Source of the DNA: Onthophagus taurus
Lineage: Eukaryota > Arthropoda > Insecta > Coleoptera > Scarabaeidae
Reading direction: 5' to 3'
Length of the DNA stretch: 64,000 nucleotides
Assembly: GCF_036711975.1 (NCBI RefSeq)
Contig: NC_091970.1
Location: forward strand, 5,773,501-5,837,500
Shown: positions 43,099 to 55,000 of the stretch, in pieces
Position numbering within the stretch: the stretch's first letter is position 1
Layout of the letters: every line of letters begins with the position of its first letter
Translations under genes and position numbers: made by a program
Notes under the pieces: generated by a model
Seen by the model: the letters and a program-made list of their open reading frames with translations, nothing else
Databases searched by the model: none
What the model was told of the DNA's origin: nothing

Positions 43099-46000
43099 GT
43101 GAGTACAAAAAAATTAATATTAAATAATTTCTTGTATAAAATTTGGTTCAAAAGTTGTCAAAAATATTTGACGTTTTGTTAGGTTAACTTAAAAACTTCA
43201 TTTTATTTTCTTACATCGTTAATAGATGGTGCTCTAAATGATATTTATATCAGCTTATTTAATAAAAGATTTTTAAAATAAAAGTTTTTTTGAATTTGAT
43301 TATAGAGCGATTATGTTAATAAAAAATTTGATATATTTACTAAATGAGATTGAAATTAATTAAAAAATATTTATTTTTTTTAATTGAAATGTCATCTTGA
43401 CAGATAATTGACATTTTACTTCAAATTCACAAATATTTTACTGGTAAGTTTAATTTCCAGTATTAGCTTTTACATAAATCGTTTATATTGATGAGATTAA
43501 ACCCCGTTCGGATTTATGTTTAGCGGTATTAAGCATGGTTTTGATAGATAATGCAACGAAACTTATATCAGAAGGATTAGTTCCAGAAGTGGTAGTTTTG
43601 CCTGTTATTGACTTACTTAAACTCAAATATTGTTTTCTCAAAAACTAAAAGTTATTTTTCAAAACGTGTTGGTTCATTGGAAAGAGACACTCTTATTAAC
43701 ACTTTGGGAAATTTTCATAATCATATTCCAAGAAGTGCATTTTATACGTCTCCTTTCTCTCTCCACCGCCTTTTTATTCTCATTTCAATCTCTGTACAGT
43801 TTCCTTTTTCTATTCTTTACAGTGTATTTCTAGTATCTTCCTTCTCAGTCAAATATCTTTCAATAACCACTCTCTCTTTCCTGTAGTTCTCTAAACTGCC
43901 AAATACATTTCTTTTACTGAATGAGGCTCTTTCTCTCTGCCCAGTCTTCATTCTTTCCACCTATTTCCAGCTTTTTTAGCTTTCTTCTTCTATGTCCATT
44001 AATTTTCTTGCGTTTTCAATATCTTTGCAGACATCCTTTTCTCTGCTCAGTCTCTTTTCACCCTCTTGTTTTGTTACCAATCTTCTTTTTGTCTTTCCAA
44101 TCTTTATTCTATCCATCTATTTCTATTTCCAGTCTTTGTGTAGTCTCTCTGCTCAATCTCTTTCTTATCATTTCAATCTCAATTTGCACAAATAGTATTT
44201 CTTTTTTATCTGCATCGTTGGATTATTGCTTGTCAAGATATTAGTATATATAGATTTAATATGGTGATGTATATAGTAATTTTGCAAAATAACTAGAACC
44301 AAGTTTAATACAAGAAATTATTAGAATAAAGAAAATTACCTCCATCCAATAATAATTATAATACTTAAGATTAGCAATCGTTGATTACACATTGTTGTGG
44401 CAATAAAAAAATAATAATTTGACCTAAAATAGACTTGACATACATACTATTTTAGTACCAACATAGCTTACATAACGGATTACCTCTACAACATTGAACG
44501 AAAAAAATTAAGATGATGCAACCCACTATACACTTATATAAAGTTGTATTTTTGGTTGCAAACCCAAATTAATTTTTTTTTAAATTTCTTCATTAAATTT
44601 TTTCCAATCTATTACATACTATCGTAAATTTTGCACGCACACCGCAGACCTCTGATTCAAAATGTCAAAAGGTTACGTTCTCTTTCGCGAATCAACGTTC
44701 GCCCACCAACTAAGTAGATGAAAGGAACTTTGAGTGATTGCGATGCCCTCTTTATATCCCTCTATATTATTACGTAATTGAAATCTATTTTAATTAGAAA
44801 AAAATATTTTTTTTAATTTTAATCTTTGAATTTAAAAAAAATGTTGTGTTGACGCCTCGGGGGTGTCCCCGTTAAATCAGATTAGTATCCATGGAATGCC
44901 GGTTACTTTCAATTTTCGACGGGCGGTGGCGTTGAGGGCGTTCCGACGCCGCCGCCGGAATTCGAAACGTCCGCGTCTGTTTAGTTGCATCCGATCCGAG
45001 TAGGTCACGGAAGGCGCGGCAGTCGCGTTACAGGTGAACAATTGAACGTCGAATGACGTAATAACAGTCCGGACGAACGCCCTCTACCGTTTACTTACCA
45101 TCGAATCGGACCATTACGAATCCGGTGATAGTAACGTTAGTGTTTTATAGTGACCAAGTCCCAAAAATTAAATTAAAAAATTTTTTTTTTAGTTGTGATT
45201 GTTATTGTGTATATGTGATTGTTTTGTGTAAATTTATTTAATTTTTTTTTTTAATTTGGACTCTGGTAATGTTAAATATTAATTTAAACAAAAATATATT
45301 TACCTCAAAAGTAGCAATCGATAAAATAAGCATAATAAATTTTATGACATCAACTATTTAGTATTATATATACTATACATAATAATTAAAATGGAGATTT
45401 TGTCGTTTAAGCCTCGTCTAAATAGTTTGTAAACAATGGGTTGTATTTAAAATGCAGTTTAAAGGCTCGGAACTGTGTCAGTGTTGCGACACCACCTTGC
45501 GGCTCCGTGAGATTTTCTCACAATCCTCCAGCGGCTTCAGCAGCCGACGAAGGATTTACAACTGGAGATTTGTGGGAAATGCCGGTCTACAATCGAAAGT
45601 GATTCGTGAATTTTACACAATCGCTTTTACGCCGTTTATTATTATTACCTGTTTATTATAATTACGTTTACGTGTTCCGGAATCGAACGTAACGGGATAC
45701 TTTATTATCATTAACAATCACGTCCTTGAACTGCATCGTTAATTAACACATAAATGAAAATGAAAAATAATATTATAGGTTTTTCATGAAATTCGGGTTC
45801 GTTTCTTGATCGTGCGTTGATATTTCTTGAGATGTAATGAAATATTTTGGGTTTATAATGAATCAAAAAGATAAAATACATAACCGGATTTAAACCATTT
45901 ATTACTACGTGATAGTTAGAAAGTGGAAATCCCCAAAATATTAAATTTGGTAATTTTTGTGATTAAACGCAATGATAACTCAAGAAATAAAAACGAATTG

Positions 46001-49000
46001 TTTGTAATAAGCACAGGTCGCTTTTGGCAGAGGGTCAGCAGTTAAAATTATATCAACCTAAAATTGGTCATCATGTTGTAACACCTGGGGATGAACAATT
46101 TGGATTCAATAGTGTATCGCCTTGTTTTATTCACAATCAGTACTTCACTACTTCTACTCTCTTCAGTACTTTCATGCAATTTTACCGTCATTGTAGCATT
46201 CTTGTAGATGTTATAAATAAGTTTGGTATATCGATAATCGACTCTGCATTCTTGAAGTGCTTGCAAAACTGCCATCAACTCAATTTAAATTAAATTTTAT
46301 AAATACCTCTAAATACCCATCTTGAGTAAATAACCCCGGGTAGACTGGGTAATTCAAATTCGACCCCCACCATTGGGATCTCAGAAACCATAAGAGATAC
46401 AGAAATGGTTGAATGGGGGCAAAGTTGCGTATCTTAGAGCTCATCACTTTTCAACACAGTTTTTGGATCTAGCCGTTTTAGTTTTTAAAATATGCTCGAA
46501 AAACAAAAAAATTACTTTTTCGTTTTTTGTCTATAACTTCTTTATTTTTCGTTTTTTCGTGAATCTGAAAAAACAGTCTTAAGTTTTTATGAAAAATATC
46601 TTGACACAACTAAAAATTGAGGCTTAATGATTAAAATCATACCAACCTAAAACTTCTGATAATACTGTAACGTCTCGGTCGCGAGCGGCCTCGGCTTTAT
46701 CATACAGAACTCCAACAAACTTGAGCTGAGGTTGTAGTTATTAAGTCGAGGTCGCTTGCGGCCGAGGCTCAATGATTAAAATCACACCAACCTAAAACTG
46801 CTGATCATACTGTTCAAAATCATACAACTCCAACAAACTCGGCTAAGGTTGTAGTTGTTAAGCCGAGGCTCAATGATTAAAATCATACCAACCTAAAACT
46901 GCTGATCATACTGTAACGTCTCGGCCGTGAACGGCCTCAGCTTTATCATACAAAATCGTAGAATTCCAACAAACTCAGCCGAAGTTGTAGTTATTAATAA
47001 GTGATTAAAATTATATCAACCTAAAACTCGTCATCTCATTCTAACGCCTCAGCCGTTCAGAATCATTCAATTCCAACAAATTCAGAAGTTTTTGCTTTTA
47101 AGCCGAGGTCGCCTGCAATCGAGGCTCAGTAATTACAATTAGGTATATAAACCTACAGCTGGTTATCATATTGTAATGCCTCAACCTCGGCTTAATCGTC
47201 TGCAATCATACAAGAAAGCCGAGGTCGCTTGCGGCCGACGTTCAATGTTTATGCTTATATCAATCTAAAACTGGTCATCATATTGTAATGCCACGGCTTT
47301 GTTAAATAAAATTGTAAATCTTGTGATTAATTAAGGTTCGTGATCAAATTCTCCATTACCAATTAATAACATATTTCATTTATTTGTTATTTTTCAAGAA
47401 CATCCTTGATAATCTCAAATAATGTTCCTCAGCATCGTTTATACATAAAATCGTTTCCGGCATATCTCAATATTATCTTATATATATTTCCTCCTCTGAT
47501 CTCTCTCAATATCTTCTTCGTTACTTGCCCATACCGTCTTTGATATCCTAAAACATTATCCATGATATATGTCAACATCTTCTTCGATATCTTAAAGTAT
47601 TTTTTTGAGATATACATATTATATGCATATTATAGATGAGGCATCTCTCAACATTTTCCTCATTATCCAGCAACTCTTCGTTGTACAATATCGGTTATAT
47701 ATGTATAAAATTGTTCCTAACATATTTCAACATCATCCCTAAAGACTCTCATTACTATTTTGGTTTCCCTCAACATTTCCACCTTCATCATCTCTTAATG
47801 TCGATCTTGAATCGCCAAATATTGCCGATGATGTATCTTAACATTTTCTTTGATATCTCAGCTTTCATATTCTCCATGATGTTGATATCTTCAAATATCG
47901 AGTTTAATATTTTCAACACTGTTTGAAGTTTTATTGATTAAACGGAAATGAATTTCTTGCAACACTACTAAATATCAAAATAAAGATCTTATCTATAAAC
48001 CAAAAGGTCAACGATACGCATTACATCTTGTATTTTTTTCTAATTAAAACAGAAATGTAGTAAGAAATATTTACCACTACTGCAAGGTTCATTTTTACAA
48101 CACATACTACAATCTCGATTTCCTGTGGTACACCTGCAAGTTTCCTTAACCCATAAACGAGAAACCCAGAGTGTTCCCATGTAAACTAGTCGATTGCAAA
48201 ATAGCCGCGCCAACACCGACCACAGTACACGATCCTTGAATTTTGAACCGCAATTTGCGACCCAAGGCTCCTCCTACCCATCACGGCGCGCGGCGTAAAC
48301 AAAAAATTTTAATTAAAAACTAGAATAGTCAATGAACGATCGTTGGCCAAATTGAACAATGAACAATCGATTCTTTTTTTGTTTCGTTTGATGACGTGTT
48401 TGGAATTCTTCTTTAACTAAATATCGGGCAATCTGGGCCGGATACAAGACTCCTTTTAAAACGGCCAACTTCGACTTTCTACTTTATACCTTACAAAGTA
48501 ATTAATTAAACTGCCGCAATTAGTCGCTTTACCGAGTTGTGTTGGATATCTCGTCGTTATTTAAACGTTTAACTTTACTATTAAGGCGTTCGTTTAACAT
48601 AAATCCTTTTTGGGAATAGTTTTAATAGTTTTTTTTTGTATTTGAGTGTTTTACATAATACGTGCGTGGGTGGAAGAAGGTCTCTCCATACCATTTTAAT
48701 CGCTTGAACCCGTATTGTTTTTCTAAGGCTACGATCCATTAGGCGTGCAGGTGCGCCTCAGTAAAGCCGCGGATTTAATATTTACTACATAACCAACAGC
48801 CTTGACTCTAACAACAAACACGCTCTCGCACTTTCGTTTGCTTTTATTCTTTCGCGATTTGTTTTCGTCACGTGTCCGAACCGTTAGTGTGAATAGTGTG
48901 GACGTTTTGCGTAATAATAACGTTTGGCAACCACTAGTAAGGTCGAATGTGCAGGTTGTGTGCAAAATTATCTAATCGTCATTTACATTGGAAAAAAAAA

Positions 49001-52000
49001 CTCTTATGGTCAAACAAGTTTTTTTAACGCTAATCATTTTTTTTCAAAGACATAATATAGTAATTTGTTTAAATGGGATTTTTGTGAGTTTTGCCATGTT
49101 GGATGGTGGTGATAGTGTTTATCCAGGACCTTGGGGGTCCTCACATCAGGCACCCTCCAAAAAAGGTGTCTTTTATTTCCTACGTCCATTTTAAGCCAAA
49201 GTTTTTCCTGTCACAGATTGAACCTGGAGAGGCTATAGCAACTACCAAAGAAGGTGAGTTTACATTTTTATTATTTTACTTTCAAAATATATAATGTTGA
49301 GGCTAGGGACGATATTGAAAATGTTTGCCATGCGATGTTGTTGGAATCATTACTCAATGCAGCTAATTGTAAGTTATCTAAAAGTCAAAAGAGATCTGAG
49401 TTTTGTGGAGAGACGTGCTCTAAAATGCAAGACGCAGAAACAAAATTAACACTTATTTGCTTAAAATAGTTAGGGACGATGCCTAAAAACATAAAGATAA
49501 CCAGTTATATTTATTTTTTAATAATTAGGGATGATTTGAGATATTGAAGCTTTTTGAGTCATAACAGAGATATTTTGAGAGATATCATCAACGATGTTGA
49601 AAGAGTTGGGTTAAAGGATATCAGGGATGTCACATTATTGTTACTATTAGTATTTAGATACTATGTAATCATCTGAGATTGATGTTATGATTTTTCAAAA
49701 AAACGAATTTGGTCAATAAAAGACGATTTTGAATGTGTTTATGGACGAGGTTGAAATCATTTAGTTAGAATAATCTTCAAAATAGTATATAAGAATGACG
49801 TTAAGGGAGATTCTTGAGGACATGTGATGGAACGGATAGTGATTTTGCAAAAAACCGGATATTCGGCATCCCCTTCGGCCGGATATCCGGCCATTATGGT
49901 TATAATTTCTGGTACATTTCTGAAGTGATACCCTACATTGTCACATTATTGCGATATTTGAGTAAAAATGAAATTAGTAAGAAAGCTGATAAGATATGTC
50001 AACTTATTTGGATTCAAGATACTAAACGAACTTTTTTGATGCTGATTTAACTAACAAAGCAACTCTAAAAAGAATTAATTTTATAGCGAATTTTGAATAT
50101 TATCGATGAAAATTGCAACATCGAAAATTTTATCAAAATATTGTTTTCTCAAAAACTAAAAGTTATTTTTCAAAACGGGTTGGTTCATTGGAAAGAGGAC
50201 ACTTTTATTAACACTTTGCTAAATTTTCATACTCATATTCCAAGAAATGGATTTTATACCAATTTTTAAAACTTAATCGGCGAAAATTGCAAAATTCGAA
50301 AAAATTTTGGATCATTTCAAAAATTTATTTCTCAAAAACTAAAAGCGATTTTTCAAAACGGGTATATATTCGCTTCTCCTCTTTATATCATCTCATCTAT
50401 TTTCTCTCTTCTCTTCCCAAGCAATACTCTTTTCTTTCATCATTTATTTCCATTACCCGTATTTCACTTGTTATACATTTAACCACAATTCTATGATCAT
50501 TGTATGATATGGAGTCTTAGCAATTAAAAGTTGTTACAACGAAAAAATCCAGATATTCTGCAAGATTTTCATTTCAAATAGAATTATTGTTTAAAACATT
50601 CTTTAATACAAACTATAATTGTTAACATAACCTTAAAAAACTGTTTTTATCCCAGTACACAGCGACACCTATCAGATATTTTAGAAAATTTTTCAACATA
50701 TATATTGCATTAAAAAGAGGATACTTTAATTAATAATTGGTGATATTTCCACAAGGATCCTTCAAGAAATTAATTTTATACCGAATTTTGAAAATTATCG
50801 ATGAAAATTGCAAATTATCAAAACTTCAAATATTGTTTTCTCAAAAACTAAAAGTTATTTCTCAAAACGGGTTGGTTCATTGGAAAGAGGATACTTTTAT
50901 TAACACTTTGGGAAATTTTCATACTCATATTCCAAGAAATGAATTTTATACGAATTTTTAAAACTTAATGGGCGAAAATTGCAAAATTCGAAAAAATTGT
51001 CGATCATTTCAAAAATTTATTTCTCAAAAACTAAAAGCGATTTTTCAAAACGGCTTTTTGCATTAAAAAGAGGATACTTTAATTAATAATTGGTGATATT
51101 TCCACAAGGATCCTTCAAGAAATTAATTTTATAGCGAATTTTGAAACTTATCGATGAAAATTGCAACATAGAAAATTTTAATCCACAACGATGTCGAATG
51201 ATGTTAAAGACACCATTTAAAAAGAAGTAAAGGTAAGCAGAAGACTAGATCCTGCAGATAAAAGACTAGATAGTACTGACAGAAGATTAAATGCTAGAAA
51301 TGGAAGATTGCATCTTCCTTATACAACCTTAGTCAGTACAATATTGTATTGGCTCTATTTAAAGTTGTAGTTTCTATGAAAAGTCAATAAAGGAGGTGTT
51401 TAGATTTATCGCAACATTATCATACAAATATCTATTGTATATTAACTTGGTGAAGGCCATCGGCAGCACTTTATCTTTGAAGGACACGATTATAGCAACT
51501 CGTTTGCAAGGGATATAAAATCTTTTATAATTTTAGCCACTAATCATAGAGATCATAACACCATAAGGATATTTTTGGATATAAAAATCCAGCAAATACT
51601 TTAACATCGATGTTTTATCTTCATCAGTTGAGAAATTCAACCCATTTTTCTTTTTACATGTACCCTAAACTCCACATTCGCTTCTCCTCTTTATATCATC
51701 TCATCTATTTTCTCTCTTCTCTTCCCAAGCAATACTCTTTTCTTTCATCATTTATTTCCATTACCCGTATTTCACTTGTTATACATTTAACCACAATTCT
51801 ATGATCATTGTATGATATGGAGTCTTAGCAATTAAAAGTTGTTACAACGCAAAAATCCAGATATTCTGCAAGATTGTCATTTCAAATAGAATTATTGTTT
51901 AAAACATTCTTTAATACAAACTATAATTGTTAACATAACCTTAAAAAACTGTTTTTATCCCAGTACACAGCGACACCTATCAGATATTTTAGAAAATTTT

Positions 52001-55000
52001 TCAACATAAACTATAAATATTAATATAATTTTGTGTTATTATTAAAACTGATTTAATTTGTTTTGAATTAAACAGAAGAATGGGTAAGCAAAAAGAAAAC
52101 AGAGGTGATCAACACCAAACAGATAGAAACTCGAGTGAAAAGACAAGTGGTGCTCGAAGATGGAAAAGTGGTGGAGGACTCGGGCCCGGTTGTCACCACG
52201 AATACAACTCAAGACACAGAAACGCAAGAGCATCATCAAACCGAGGTAAAAAACGAAATAACATCTTGATAATAAAAAATTTAATTTCTAAAATTTTTTT
52301 TTAGCTTCGAAAGTTGGGGGAAGATGACGAAGAAAACCACCCTGCCTTAAAAGATGTCGACCAATTGGACAATACTTCCAAGTGGGTCGTGGTGCCGAAT
52401 CCCGACGGCGTCGTTCGGGAGGTAAAGGAACGCAGGGTGGTTTCAAGGGAGGAAAAGGAAGAGGTCAAAGAAACGGAGGATATCCAACACTTAGGCGACA
52501 TAACCGACGAGGTAAGAATTAAGAGATGCGAACCCAAAATCTCTTCGCAAAGCGCGACGCGACGGACGTGACCCTGAGCGGGTTGAACAACTCTTGGACC
52601 AGTCAAACCAGCCGTTTCTACTACGAGGCCTTCGCGATAGTCTTCAGTCTCTTTACGGTGGTTTCTTAGTCCTCTCAGTATTCTCGCGGTTCTTCCTCGA
52701 CGACAACTTTCTTTCTTCTCGCGCTCAGCTCCGTATCGACGAGAGGCTTCTTAAATGTCACCGCGTGACATTTAAAGAGATTTAAGGAGACAATTCCTAG
52801 GTGGAGGAATCCTCGCTTTGAAATCGAGCCAGAACGTCGAAGAAGTCTTAAGAGCAAGTCGCGTTTAGGTGTTCTTCCTCATCGATATTCGGCAAGTGTG
52901 CGCAAGAATGGAATGTCTAAAGGGGTCGGGTCCTCGGGCGACTCTTTGATAGTCTGGTCAGTGCAGGTTCGATCGTGGTCTGTGATAGTAGTCTTTTCTC
53001 TCTTGAGGCCGGCCGTTTTGCGAAGCCGTAGAAAGTTGTCCGGTTTTGAAGGTTGTTCCGAGTTGAAGGCGAGTTTCCTTTGTGTTACGGACGTTTCTGA
53101 TCTGGTTTTGGACGTAAGTTGTCTTTTGGCTTCCAGGAAATTTTCGTTTACCAAGAAAATTATTTCAAAAATGTTTAATTTTATAAAAAATTCTTGTAGA
53201 GAATTCAAAATGCTTTAAAACGAACCCAAACACGATGAGGTTATTTTAAAAAATAATTAACTCACCCCTAAATTAAAAAACAACCCTTAATATTAAAATC
53301 GCCATATCTCATTTGTTTTTGGAGATAACCCCATCGAGTTTGGACTCATTTTAAAGGATTTTTTATGTAGAATTGAATGGACAATATTCTCATAGGATTA
53401 CCTAGCAGCTGTTAAAACCGGCGAACAAGACTTAAGGAGAGTGTTAAGAACAATAGACAAGTCTGGGACGATTTCAACGGGACCTCGCTTGATAAGGGAC
53501 ACTAACAAGTCGAAGAAAGTTACGGACACCGAAGAAACTCGGCAACTAAGCTCAATTCGTGAAGATGGCCGGATTGTGACGGAAACCGAAAGGACGACCG
53601 AACACGAGGAACTGAAGGACGACGAGTTACCTCACGATGCTCCCGATAAGGATGTTCATTTAGAAAATTCGCAAAGGTAAATCAACATAAATTTAAATCG
53701 AATTAATAATTTTAAATTAATTTTAGATATTTCAAATCGCGAGATCAAGAACAGGTGGATTATATTTCAAACGGTGTTAAAATAGGCGAAGAGATGCGCT
53801 ATAAAGGTGAAACGATAGAAGTAGAACGCCACGGAAACGGGATAGACGAGCCCGATTTTGATTCTTTGTCGGCAAGAGCAAGAAGAAGAAACTTAAACCG
53901 TCCTCCGCGCCGATATCGAGGTAATAACAAAATAATCCCGCGGCAATCGTGAGCCTCCTCTCTCAAACTGTCACTTTCTAATACTCGAACCTTCCGTAAC
54001 ACTGACATTAACGTGATTCTATTACATAATCCCTTTATAAAATTACTTATGTTAGATCTGCTGCCAAGTGCTTCACCAATGGATCGGAAAGATGCATTGA
54101 CTCGAAGACCACTCGATTTCGATCAGGAAGAGGAGACGAGAAAAATGGAGACCTCCAAGTGGTTGGAGAACCATTTCGGAAGCGAATCCAGGTCCTCGCG
54201 GGATTCTTTAGCCGAAGAAGACGAACAACCCCCGAAAACTAGTTATTTTAACGTAACTATTAAATCCCAACCAACCGCGAAACAAGAACCAGCTTCATCG
54301 GTGGATTATGTTAGAAAAGAAGGACCAAGACTTCTTCATGATCCAGCATCCCCGATGTCATCGAGACTCCAAGAGCCCGAACGAGATCCACCAAGAAGAT
54401 ATTATCAAGGAATTACGGAGTGGTCCGAACGAAGACATCAAGAAAATTACGCAACGGAACCAAGGAGATTTTCACCGAGTAGAGAATACCAAAGATCTCC
54501 AGTTCCTGATTATCGGATTTCCCCCGAAAGAAGAATATCGCCGTTTAGGGAAACAACGCCGACTCCTCCACAAAGAAAAAAGGCTTTAGAAAGACGGCAA
54601 AGGGTTTCCCAAGAAAGCCGGTATGATAGCGGGTATAGAACGCCGTCGAGAAATGATACTAAAGAAAGTAGAGAAGAACCGTTAGAAGAACCACCCCCTG
54701 ATTATTCACCGCCAAGTCCGCCAACGATGCCGGAAAAAAAGTTTCAAAAAACTCGGTTTGCTGCTGAACCAACTAAACATAAAAGTGGCAATATTATAGG
54801 TAAATAATTAAAAAATGTTATTTATTTATTAATTATGATTAATTATCATTCGATATTCTTTTTTAGGTCAATCAATAAGAAAACTTGTCGGTAAAATTCG
54901 TTCAGCTAGCGCTGAAAGAAAAGCTAAACAAAGAGCAAAAAGATCTCCATCGCCATCATATCAAAAAGGCCACGTTATCGATAAAGATATTAATCACCAC

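Noticed and set aside
43608..44244. Hydrophobic open frames resembling membrane proteins
   Set aside because: They are translations of a pyrimidine-rich minisatellite.
49814..50050. Possible hAT-transposase fragment (EVIPYIVTLLRYLSKNEI)
   Set aside because: The resemblance is limited to a short helical stretch and no ends or catalytic motif could be found.
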